A stretch of 64,000 bases of DNA from positions 2,996,001 to 3,060,000 of the forward strand of contig JARCOQ010000012.1 in the NCBI GenBank assembly GCA_029207755.1, in the 5' to 3' direction. Position 1 is the first letter of the stretch. Each line of letters starts with the position of its first letter. The stretch is from Chamaea fasciata. Lineage: Eukaryota; Chordata; Aves; Passeriformes; Sylviidae. This document shows, piece after piece, positions 33,101 through 45,364 of this stretch. Under the pieces are notes generated by a model, which saw only the letters and a list, made by a program, of their open reading frames with translations, was not told the DNA's origin and did not search any database. Position numbers and translations under genes: made by a program.

Positions 33101-36100
33101 GACAAGCGCAGGAAAGCTGCATCAGTCACACCGTGAGAGAATGGGCTGAGAGACAGCCAGAAGTAAAAGGAAGGGAAATCATTTCAATCAAATTGCTAGA
33201 GGTTGGTTTTGGTTTAAAAGACAGCCTCTGAAAATAACTACATCAATTATAACTTAATCTCCTTTGTGATCATTTATGATTCCATCCAACTAAGGCAGTT
33301 TTTGCAATATACCTCAAAAAACTTCCTATGTGCAAAATTTCCCTCTATTTATGTACCCTGGTTCTAAATGCTGCTGCTCTATTGATTACTGTAATTCAGC
33401 TCTAATTGCACTTTTACAAAGCAGGATGAATAGATTACAGTTGAGCTAGGAGGAAGCCAAACATCAATTATTAATATAACAGAGCTGGCCTTTACCATGC
33501 CTGTATTATTTACCTTGGGGAGTTTAGGAACCTGCTGAATAATATTTATCCTCATAAATTAACCACTTTAAAATATTTGTTTTCATTAAGAAAAGCAACC
33601 AGAGTAATGAAATATTCTTTCAGCAAATGCAAACGAGCCCTCAATGTCTGTAATAATACACAAAAACCCTTTCTGAGAATGAGGCAGCCCTGGTGTTTCA
33701 GAAAGCAGGTTTATATTGTTCACCAGAACACACAGGGCTGAAGATCTGCAGATTGCCTGGGATGCAGCGCGGGGTCTTTGGTTACTGTTTGAGTCATTGT
33801 AGTTATTTGTACAGCTGTCTTAGCCTCAACAGGGATCCAAAACCAGGCAGCTTCAGCACTGAGAAAAAGCTAATGGCAAAACTGGTCTTTCCTCAGCGCA
33901 GATTTGTTAAAAAATATCAATATATCCAAATCCTGTTTCCCAGGCCCATTCTGGCCAGCACTGTCACCCTACACCAACCTCTGCTTTGCTTGGCTGTCAC
34001 TCCCTTTGGTTCCATGTCTTGCCCATGCATCTTCTGCTTCATTGCTCCAGCAATCTGCATTTCCATTAGCAGCAGTTAATATTGACAGTTTATACTCTAA
34101 CCTTGTGGCCTATGGCTCTGGCTGATGATTTGGATATATGGATTTTTTTTTTTCCAAAACTATATATTGCTAAGCGAGGAAATTTTTAGATTATTCCTCT
34201 GACCTTTGCTTCTTCTCTTTGGATACCTCACCTGCTCAAAGAGCAGTCATCTCTTTTTTACAAGTTTGATCACCTGCAGAATGATCTGGCTTAGTGCAGA
34301 GTCTCCCCAGCCAAAGCACAAGGGCTGTAGTTTGCAACCACAGGCACAGACCCACCAAGATTTTCACCTCTGGAGTGAATTTCCAGATTTTCCACAGGCA
34401 GATGGTATCACACACAATTCCTCTTCAGTATTTAACTGCTATTCTGAAGGCAGCTCATGTGCTGCACAGATTCTGTGGTTGTTCTGTAGGCAGAGGCAAA
34501 TTTCCCCTGATGAATAAATACTATGCTTAAAAGCTATTGTTTCTTGCATAAAAATATTCACCAAAGCTAATTCTGTAAATTTCCACTGTATCACAATCGA
34601 AACCTCACTGTACAATATTTAATTAGCTAGCCATTTGTAGCTAGGGCTGGAGGCATTCATCGTCTTTCCAAAAACATGCACATCACCATCTGTAACATCC
34701 AGTCAGTATTTTGGCTCTGAATGAGATAAAACATTTAACACATTGGCAGCTAAAAGTTAGGTTTGCTGCAGAAGCATCAAATGTGAATTCTGTTGTGCTG
34801 CTCCTTTGAGAATACCCCAGCATTTGCCATTGTGGTACAGTCTCTAATCAAAAAGCCTGGAGGGAATCCAGTGAAATCTGTGCCCAACATTCAACTGCAA
34901 GAGTATTACTCCAGCTTTATTCTATATCTGATTAGATGAAATCAGCCCTTTCTACCCATTTGGCATCTTTCATCTGCCCCTGCTATATATGTTTTTATTT
35001 CTTTTCAATCCTTCGGAAATAATATCAGTGCAGTAGTAGTCTAGCAACTGCTAATCTCTGACAAAAACTCAGGGCTAGATTGTTCCTGAAGAAAAACAAG
35101 ATATTTCTTGGATTTTCTCAGGAACTGATTAGGAAGCCCTGGAGCAACACAACCCTTGGATGTGAGGAATCTCGAGGAGGATCGAGGAGGACTGGTAGTT
35201 CTGGTTTGACCAGATCCCTGTCCCCCTGGGGCTCCTGGCACCTGCAAGCCTTCCAGCTCCCCCATCCTGGGTTTTGGTTATCAGGGGCCCACAGAGCCCC
35301 GCATTCCACAACTCTAAACACATTACGGGCAGATTCCTGGAGCTGAAGGTTCTCCTTAGCTCATTAGAGTTTCCCAGAATACAACCCCTACCGTATGCCC
35401 AACATGCTGCTTCTTCCTGGGTGTGTGATGTTGAATTTGGCTGTGCTAAAGCCCAAGGGAGCTGGCCTAACCAGCCAGCAGCGTCCTCTGTCCTCAGTAT
35501 GTACCTTCCCTCTTAGGTAAACTGCAAATGGAATTATTAGCAATCTTTAGTTTATTTCATTATTGCCTGCAAAAATGCTGAATAAAATTATTTTTGATGC
35601 TGATTCATGAGAAACACTCACTGATTCCTTGTTGACACGTATCTGTCATGAGCTAAGGGTCTGGCAGCTCTTCCAGCACTTTCCTCTGTTTTAACAATGT
35701 TGCACAGTGCTAGTTTTCCATAAGATCCCAAAACTTAAACCCATTACTCTCTCTAGATCAACCAATGCCTTCAAAAGTTCTGGAGTTTATTGAGCAACTT
35801 CACAGATTTTTCTTTTCTAGTCCTAGAGACCTGAAACCTGCTACAATCCCACAGATTCTTGCAAATCAGTAATTAAAACGAGCAAGCTCTTCCAAAACAC
35901 TTCTCAAAAAAACCTCCCATGGTTCAGTGATGAACTCTACTCCTTAAACACCACAGAAATCACACAAGGGATCAAAATCAGGATAAAACATTCCTAGGAA
36001 AGAAGGCTGCACTGGTTTAATGTCCACCAAAGCACCTGATCCACAGCAATATTGAGCAGTGCTACCAAATTTAAACAGCTATGCAGGTACTTTGGACGTA

Positions 36101-39100
36101 AAGAATGAAAGCAGCTTTATCTGAGATGTCCCATTTTAAAAACAGAGTAAAAACTATACATGGAATAAACACCAACAATTAGGACAAGTTAAAACAGAAT
36201 TACTCTCTACCAGATTCCCACATTCACGTGTTTCCTTTCTCTTTCTACTCTCCTCACATAAGACATCATTGACTTGATCCAGCCAAAAAACTTCCACTGC
36301 AGTTTTCTCTTTTCTCCTATAAGCCTTGAAGTGTTAGACAAATGGATCTGTTCAGTGAAAGTTTTGTTTTCCTTCAAGCAACTGAGATGAAATGCACTTT
36401 AGTCTTCAACTCAAAAAAGACAAAACACGGCAGTAGAATGCCCATGATCCTGTTTAAAAACAAAGGAACAAACAAACAAAAACACCACCAGAAAACCCCA
36501 AGAGACAGCTGGTTTTTTTCGTGATAGTCTACTGAGAAACTTTAAAGACATCTATGAATATTCACTTTGTCATACAGTGCAAACCACCTTTATTGCAACA
36601 CGCAAGTCGCAGCCTGTTAAACCTAGACCAGATATAATTTTATTACTAAAAATTCCTTTCTCCAAATGAAAGCTTCCCATGAATATTTATCCACATTCAA
36701 ATAGGAATGCCTCTCATCTCAGTAAAGGATTCATGAACTTTAATGGCGACTTCAGACAATTTGATAGGTTTCTATTTCCCTCATGTAAACAGCTTTGCAT
36801 TAGCATACGAATGTTATTACCCATGCTTTAACTTTGCCAGACACTGACCACTTTGTTGCATTTTTAATGGCTTACCTATGAGTTTTTTCATTAAACATTT
36901 TTGATCTACTGTTAGCTTTGATGTCAGCTTGAGAAAGAATTTTGCCCGTTTGAGTACCAGTGAGCTAAAAGTTACCTAGAAACACTTCACACCAGCCTAA
37001 ATTCCAAAAAAGGCTTTGCACAGCTAGACTTGCTTCTCTGTTATAACACAGGTATCTGAGGAGAACACATTCAGCACCACGAAAGGTGCAAAGATATTTG
37101 AGTCTGTACTGCATGTAACATCATTCTCACTCTCACTGCAGTAGAGATTTGGGGAAATTTTGAATTCTTATTTCACAGAAAAAAAATGTACTTGAACATG
37201 TTGCTTCTAAATCTTAAGTGAATTCAAATCACATTTATAAATGGGGACTCACATAGAGAGGGGAGAGATGGAGATTCTCCTGATACCTTTAAAGAACGAG
37301 GAACTTGATTTACATCTTCCTGTTATCTTCTCTGTAATAATGAGCAACATGTGCCTGATACCAGAGTGATGGGAAGGATTTGTCCTGTATGGAGGAAACC
37401 TCAAATATGGTAATTATTAAGATTCCTGATGGATCTCTAGCACCAGAAGAGATTCTGTTCTTCAAGTTTTAAAATGTCTATTGAAACTTTTCCTAGAAAG
37501 GGAAAAAGGGGAAATAGAGGAATAAAAGCATTCTTCCTTTCCAACTTGTTTAACTTTTTTTTTTTGCCATGGCTGACTCATCTAGAAAAGAGTAAATAAG
37601 ATTTGTATATAAGAATAACATTATAATGAATTGAAGAAAAGGCTACAGTGGTCATCTTTTATCTAAACTGATGTGCACACTTGGATTATAACAAAGTCTG
37701 TATTTTTACATGCTTGATAAAACATCTCTTATTCAGTATTTCCATCAGCTGAAACTGATTCCTACCTACTACTAATGGTGTGTGTTCTCATATAACACTT
37801 TGTGCTACATTTCTTCAAGTCTCAGTTTAAGAAGTTAGTGAAAGTGACTCTCTCCCACAACATGAAATCCCACCTAGAAGACATATGCAAATGAATGCCT
37901 CAAAAAGCTGAAATAATTAGATAATCCACCCTGATACAGGCAGGAAATTGCACGCATTGTTTTTACACCTACTGCAATAGATGTAGCCCTGCAGCTTTCA
38001 TGGATTAACTTAATTATTTGTCATCATCTGCTTATCAGTCTACTTGTACCTGAAACGAATTCCAGAGTAAAATAAAACACAAAGAACTTGCTATGTCAGT
38101 GGACTGAAATCGCCCATGTGACTGCTCCAATCTCTGATTTACACAGGGCCAATGGGAATTGCCATGGGAATCAGGCTGATCATCAATTTTATCCTCTTTA
38201 TCACTGTGCCCTAGAAGGGATCAAAATGCTCTGCAAATAGGAAGAGGTGGGTAAACATTTAGAGTCATGTTCCTTTTCCACCCAGCCTCCCAATGAAAGG
38301 CTGCTTCCAATTAAATGTGAGAATTTACTCCCCTTCCAAAAGCAAGTCTAGAGTTGAATTGTTCTGGTTACTACTATTGTCTAAGCGCCAACCGCAGTTC
38401 AACAGAAGTTTTTCACATTTGCCAGTTTTCCCTTCTGCTCAATATTCCTCAATCATTTTCACTGGTCTGAAGTCAATCTTCCAGGATGTAGATCACACAT
38501 TTCCTCACTACGTTTTCTGCTTTCGTTATCTACCCATTCCCATACTTTGCAAATGTCTTTAAATCAGTAACATCAAGGTAAAACCTTGATGGAAATGCTG
38601 TTTCCTCAGTTAGCTCTGTGCACGTACCTGCAGAGATCCAGGATGTGCTCACCTCTTGGAGCTGCCACCAGGCTGTTTTAACTCCATCTCACCAAACTGT
38701 TGCACTCAATATGTATTGACAATGGGAAGAGTGAAGCAGGTGAAAGCTGAAGTCTTCTATAGTGATTTTAATTAAGAGTCTGTCACCATCTGAATTATTA
38801 TTGCTACTTTAGGAATTACATTGCAGCATAAATTATTATAATAAAGAAGCCTGGCAATTGTGACCTTAGCCAAAGTGCCTGAAAGAGGTTTCATTTGCAC
38901 TGTGCCTTTTGGGCCACTGGAGGAGAAAGAAATTCAGGGATTGCTTCCACTTGGAAGAGGAGCTGCCATGTTGTCAAAGCTTCCAAAATTAACAGCTGTT
39001 TAGCTATGGAGGCAGTAAATGCCCTGTCTCACCTCTGAAGCCTACATCCTTCCCACGATGTCCTACCCAAGTATTTCTTCCCCTACTGGGGCTCAGGTCC

Positions 39101-39640
39101 CCACAGTTGCTCTGTCGCTGTCTCCAGCTCACCAAAGCCCCCTCAGTCCTTGCTGTTCTCTCTTCCAAACGCACATCAGCAGAATGAAACCCGGACAAAT
39201 CCTCCCACTCCGCGTGTGCATACGGAGTACGATTTGTTTGAAACATGAGGGTCCTGTCTGGGGGCTGACTGTGGCAAATGTGCACCTAGGTGACGTTATT
39301 AAACAGCGCAATTATCAACTCTTCGGAGGGGAAAAGCAGCTGTTCTGAATGCACAACCGTACTTTATCAAACCACAAGGAAAATCAGACAGAAGCCAATA
39401 TAAGAGTCTCAGCCAAAGGCTTTAACACACGAGTGACGCCTGCGTGGTGGGATCCCTCCTGCTGTGGCCCTGCCATGGAGAGAGGAGCAGGAGGAAGCCA
39501 CATTCCCACCGAGAGCAGGGGATGCAGCTCCAGCATCCGCAGGAACACTCTGGATTCTCACCACGGGAGCAGCCGCGACAGCCAGCCCAGCGCCACATCC
39601 CGGCCACCAAGGACGGGATGCTTTTGTACCCTTTGACCCT
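30145..39640. other. intergenic sequence, no gene seen
   Basis: This is mostly AT-rich non-coding DNA. It contains a TAA microsatellite (32187-32203). The subregions 31360-31750 and 36560-36990 look regulatory (see findings). Open frames up to 128 codons (33693-34079) show no domain or codon pattern that would support a gene. Confidence 0.5.
32187..32203. repeat. (TAA)n microsatellite
   Basis: This short run of trinucleotide TAA units lies in non-coding sequence. Confidence 0.8.
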
Positions 39641-39652
39641 TTTCCTTTTCGA

Positions 39653-39731
39653 GAAATGGAAGCAATAAAGGCAGGAGGAGCAAGGTTTAGGGAAACAGAA
39701 GCAATAAAGGCAGGGGGAGCAGGGGCAGGCT
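39653..39731. repeat. 39-bp tandem duplication in a GC-rich patch
   Basis: The two units begin at 39653 (GAAATGGAAGCAATAAAGGC) and 39692 (GAAACAGAAGCAATAAAGGC) and differ at only a few positions. The period is 39 bp, so one open frame reads a 13-residue repeat (EMEAIKAGG / ETEAIKAGG). No other coding evidence supports that frame. The patch from about 39440 to 39870 is locally rich in GC and CpG. Confidence 0.8.
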
Positions 39732-40523
39732 GTCCCTGTAGGAGCAGCCCCGCGCTCCGCCCGGCGCAGAGCTCGGGAGAGGGAAGCGATGCCCGGAGCG
39801 GGTCTGCGGTCCTCAGGCTCCCCCTGCCTGCATCCACAGGCGTGCGGCAGCGCCCAAACAGCCAGAGGATTGTTTCCTGCTGGATTCAGAACCTTCCCGG
39901 ACCTCTGGGTTGAGATTCCTTTCCCTTCGCGTCAAGAACCACATTTGTTTCATGTACAAAAGCGTGTCTCTTGGCTAATGTGATGCAGATGGAGCTCGTT
40001 TCTCAGCGGACGGATGCAATGTTTTTACACTGTCCCCAAGGCCAACCAAAATTACAACAGCACATAGCTGAGCACAATATAAAATTCACACTCTAAATGA
40101 GAGAGAAGTAATCTTGCTGGTGGGTCAAGCAGAGCTGGGTGACTAACAAAAACGTGGAAGATTAAATACATTTTCAAGAGAATTGAAGACTTTTTTATTT
40201 TGTTATTTAGAGCTTCATTATCTTCTTTGCTAAGCTGCACTTAATTACACAACTTTTCTAATTTTGAGTATGATTTTAAAGCCCGTTTTGGGATAACTCC
40301 CTAAAAACTGCACTTCAAGTTGCAGCATTTAATTCTAAATAGTCAGCAATGCAGCCTTCAGAAATACAAAGCTCTTGGGTGAAAAAATATCACTACCTCA
40401 GGCTAGGGCCAGAGTTTCACTACTTCTTGCAAAAGTAAAATGATTTGCATCATTTCTTTCAGACTGTTGTAGCATGTCAGGATGTGGAGAGCATAAGGGT
40501 GGACTGATTTCATTATTAAGTTT

Positions 40524-40553
40524 TATATATATATATATATATGCACACACACA
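40524..40553. repeat. (TA)n-(CA)n compound microsatellite
   Basis: An alternating TA run at 40524-40542 is followed after one G by a short CA run to 40553. Alternating tracts of this kind are often polymorphic. Confidence 0.88.
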
Positions 40554-40827
40554 TAGATATATTTAAAAACCTGGAGTCTTACTGTATATTTTTGCCAAGA
40601 AATAATAGCTTAAACAATTTGTTATTTTTATATGTTTACCCAGGCTTCACCTTAGATCATTTATTGTCTGAAAAACAATCTGTTAACATTTAAGACAGCC
40701 AGGGTCTGCCCTGCATTTCTTGCATTTCGTTCCAAAAGCAGCATTATGTGTTGGTTGGAGAGCAAATAAAACATGTTTGCACAGCTGATGTCATCTTTCT
40801 CCGGTGTGGGTCTGCACAGTTCACAGT

Positions 40828-40844
40828 CACCACCACCACCACCA
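40828..40844. repeat. (CAC)n microsatellite
   Basis: This is a short run of about five CAC/ACC trinucleotides in non-coding sequence. Confidence 0.8.
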
Positions 40845-43305
40845 TCATTCACAGCTCTCGCCACAAAATAGATCTGGCAAGAAAAGCCTAAAGCTCATTT
40901 AGGAAAAATTGGGCAAATCTTCACCTTTCACAGCTGGGTCTCATCCAGCAGGTCTGATTAACTGGTTTGGCAGCCACTCTACCAGAAAGCCACAGCACAG
41001 CGTAACACTGTGCTACTCTACAGCTTTTTCCTAATTGCAAATCATGAGGTTATTTACAGGTACTCAGAGAGTGATAGATACTCCTAGTCCTCAGTTCAGA
41101 ATCTCTTTAAAGGAACATTAAAATAATGGCCATTCTCTCCCCTACAAGCACATCCAGGCTCTGCTGAGCCCCCAAGAGTGGAAATCACCCAAAGTCAAGG
41201 ACCTTCATTGAGACTCTCAGGCACAAAAGGGTGCCAAGTCCTGTACTTCCATCGAGCAATATTTCCAAGGCAGTACCTCAGTTTGCAGTTTCAGAGGGAT
41301 TAGCCCTGCTCAATGCTATTCTTTCAAAATCTTTCTCAAACCTCATTATTTGTGTGGGCAAATTTTCCGGTTTGCTTCTGTTCTTCACACAAGGGACAGC
41401 TGTATTTGAACAGCAGTTGAAATGACTCCATGCATGCTTTGTACAGAGCAATATGGCATCTTGAGTAATTTTTTTTTCATAGTCTCATATTTAAAATATA
41501 ATAAAAAATAATCCCAAAGTATAGGATTTGCACTCAGGTTCATGAGGCGTGGTTTACTATTTTTAGAGAATTAAAAGAAAAATAAATCCCCAAATTAGAA
41601 ATTTGTTCTTTATGCAGTCTTGTCCCTTGTTTTCTATCCAACTCCAAGACCTTGAAATACAAATAGCACCAGAGTAAACCAGGCATTAAAACATGCAGTA
41701 ACTCTTTCTGCAGGCATAAAGAAAAGTGACTCACTTGTGACAGGTGTATCCATTTGATCATTACCTGAAAGTATTCGGAACATTCATCCCTGGGAGACAA
41801 AACATCCTGCCAGGGCTGAGGGCTGTCATATTTTATGCAACTCATGCCTTTAGTGAATCAAGATTATTACATCCACCAATATAAGCCTAAAGGGGAATCA
41901 CAGTAGAGAATTAGGCTGCAAATTTCCTCATTATAAGGAAGTTGAGAATTTTGGTCTGGACCCAGAATCTTCCCCTAAACTATGAAGCATTCACACAAAG
42001 TCCCCTAGTAGAGCATTCTCTGCTACACATCTGTTATATACTTCATTGCAGAGTTTTCTGAAACTCAGGTTCCGTGAGATATCCCCAGAAAACCTGATTT
42101 TCACGTCCCTCACTCCACACCACTTAAGAGCAGCATCACAAGTTAACACATCCAATAAATACCAGCATCCTTTGTACAGGGAGACAGACCGACAGGACAG
42201 TACAAAATAAAGAGCAGCAGCAGTATGTTACCCAGTCCTGGCTCCCAAAATAGAAACTAGGAATTCCCAGTTCCCAAAACATCAGAGCTATTTGATCCCT
42301 ATGGAAGGAAAGAAAGGATTCTGACTCAGCCTTGTGTTTAGCAGCATTTCTGTCACAGGCTTTTTCTCAGGATCAAGTTGTATATAAAAAAAAAATAATA
42401 ATTCCCTGCGTTTCCCAATCTACCCAATCCATATTTGCATCTCCTGCCGAATCTCAGCGTTACAGCCACTGCAGCACCCGTGAGCCCCTGCCAGACCAGT
42501 TTACAGCATCACATCGTGGGTCTCTCTTCTCCCCCCTGGCACAGGAGAGAGCAGCAGCCTTGGCAGGGCTCACAGAGCCCTTCCTGCAGCCTCAGCACAG
42601 CCCCTCAGCCTCGGTATTTCCGCATCCCTTGGGAGCAGCACTAGCACAGACACCTCGCTCTCCCAGCAGCAGCTGCCTTCTACTTAAGGGGACAGCTGAG
42701 GAATCAGAACGGGCTTTTTGATGTGCCTGTCCCTTGTTCATTACTCGGGCTCATTAAACGTTTCAGGAGGTAGGGGCTGGCTCTGCTCAGAGAAACACCG
42801 GTCTCTGAATCCCCGAAGAAACCAGCAGAGATTTGATGCCACCTCTGTCCCTTCTGCTCTCAGCTCTCCCAGTTCTTCGAGGGGAGTCCCAAACTAGCCC
42901 ACATAACTGCACGACTCCCTGCAGTTTTCATTAAAATATCCATCTTCCAGCTCCATTTGGGAGTTTGCTGTTCTTCCCCTGCCCTGCCCACTGTTCTCCA
43001 CTCTCTCCTGCCATCCAAATGAGCTTGCAACTCCTTCAGAGGGCAGGGGTCAGATGTGGCAATGGCAATGTCTCTTTACCAACACTTGTCAACACTGCAT
43101 AAACACCTGGGAAAATACGGAAGAGGTGTTTACAGTAGCTGCATTTCATAAGAGAGATTTATGGGCCTATTAAAAATTATTACGCTTTACTTCTTCAGCA
43201 CCAAAGCTGCTTTCATAAACTGCTCTTGACAATTTCATATCCAGAGTCTGCAGGATGCTTATTTTCACATTTTTAAAGTGCCATATTTCCTTCATCATTA
43301 GGCGT

Positions 43306-43326
43306 TTTGTTGTTGTTGTTGTTGTT
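43306..43326. repeat. (GTT)n microsatellite
   Basis: About six to seven GTT trinucleotides run in series after TTAGGCGTTTT. Confidence 0.8.
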
Positions 43327-45322
43327 TAAAACAGCAATTCCCTGATTCTTCTGACCTAGCAATTCAGTTTAAAAATATGCATTACACTTATGGCATGGAT
43401 GGACAGCATGACTGCAGGCACTGCTGTGAGTAATGCTGAGAAGGGCTCCCAGGTGTCCAAAAAACTAAAATGTGCGTGTTTCAAATGCTGATACGCTTTG
43501 ACTGGATTCAGGGACCTGGGAAAAGACTGGGAAAGTCTTTATACCTAAACAAGGCAAGCATGGAGGCAGAACAATGAAAATGTCCTTTTCACACTGGATA
43601 GAGTGCCAGATCTCACCTTTCCATCCTCTAATTCACAAAGAAACAGAAGGATCAGTCCCATCCTTTCTTACTCACGAAGGCAAGGATTCCTTCCTTTAGC
43701 ACCCACATATCATATCTAGCACCCATATTCTCAATGGCTACAAGAAGAAAACAGGACAATAATCCCAGATTTTGCTGCAGTTTATTAAACTGATAAAACC
43801 ATTTGCATACATACTTGGAATTCAAATTAAGAGATCATCCCTGCTCTAATACATGAGGTGTAGATGATACAGCTGGAAAAAGGGTTAAATTCAGGAGTAG
43901 TTTCATTTTAATCTGTACAATAATGAATAATAATATTTAAAAAATCAATATTTTCAGAATTTTGAGCTGAAGCCATAGATGGAAAATGCCCTGCCCCTCA
44001 AGTTTCATTTGGGTTTTCTTGGGAGAAAATTCCTATCAGAACTTTCTCAGCATACAAAGACCTTTGAAATGGGCTTTTTCTCTGTTTACAAAGGCAATCC
44101 TTTGTGTGATACAGACATTTTGAACACCAACAAAAAATGACAATAAAAATGTATCTGGCTGGAATCTATTACCTGCTTCCATAAATAATAACAAATCACA
44201 GTACTATGACTCTGTGCTACAATTGCCAAAACAAGGATTATTCCTGTTATTCAGGAGGATTCCAAAGCTCTATGTTTGCAGTCGAGGCACTCGCAAAGAT
44301 TCCTGTCCATCACATCCCTGGAGTCTGCAGCTCTGGTCAGGTACTCCAGGTTATAGACAGCAGTTACTGTCAAATTGTGTTAATAATTAAACAAGGCTGT
44401 ACAGAAGCAGCCATCGTAACTTACATGCTGAAACAGGTGAAATCTCAGTGGTAAATCACAATGACAAAAAATGGTTTATTCAGGTTAATGCTAGTTAAAT
44501 CATATAAATGTTTCAATATATGCCAGATGTCTTTTTTCCAGAAAAGATGAACGTGACCTGAATAGGAGAAGGCTGATTTCACTCCTAGCTGAAGCCATTC
44601 ACAAGAAGAGGGGATAAAATTCCAAGCTGGCAGGTAAGAGAAGTTTTCCTTCAGACTTTGGTGGCCCCCCCTGTGCCATATAACCCAACAACACCATTTG
44701 GCAACACCAGCAAGTCATCGCTGACCAGAAAAGAAATCAAAATTCAGCACTAGCCCAAATTATCTGCTGTTTGCTGGAACAGGAAAGATGCTGCAAAACA
44801 AGGTGTTGCAATTCTCCAGAGCAGTGGGATTTGTAAGCTGAATGCCAATGACTTTCAAGATCTCTATAAAACAAGTGGGTGGGACCAATTCCTTAATCTT
44901 TATGGAGCTGAATACAGCTCAAAGCTGCATGAAGTGGGGCATCCTTCTCTACTTCAACATCCATTATTTCCAGTGCTAATCTGCTGGAAGGAAACTATCA
45001 GCCTGAGATTATCTAATATGTACCCAGCTTCCTGAGCAATTCTGGTTTTCCTCTAAATACAAAGGAAAATAAATGTGTCTGGAAAAGTACTCCTGTGTGT
45101 AGGGAATACAAGAACGAACTCCTTTTTCCCTAATTAGCTACTTTGGAATGGTTTAGCATCAATGATGAAAGTGGCATGACTCATATGAATAATTATTTTT
45201 ATGGGTACAAACACTCTGCAATCAGGACTGGAGCCCACATAATTATTCCCAGTAAGTTCATTGAGCAGATAGGGAGTTTCTCACATGTGTGATTGCAATG
45301 TATAAACCCACACTTGTATTTC

Positions 45323-45364
45323 TTTTTTTTTTTTTAATTATTATTATTATTGTTGTTGTTGTTA
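45323..45364. repeat. compound T-run, (ATT)n and (GTT)n microsatellite
   Basis: A 13-base T run passes directly into ATT units and then into GTT units. The order suggests the GTT block arose by mutation and slippage within the ATT array. Confidence 0.85.

Noticed and set aside
40828..40864. CAC repeat as a possible histidine-rich coding segment
   Set aside because: The surrounding frames are short and lack any start, splice or domain support. It is a simple microsatellite.
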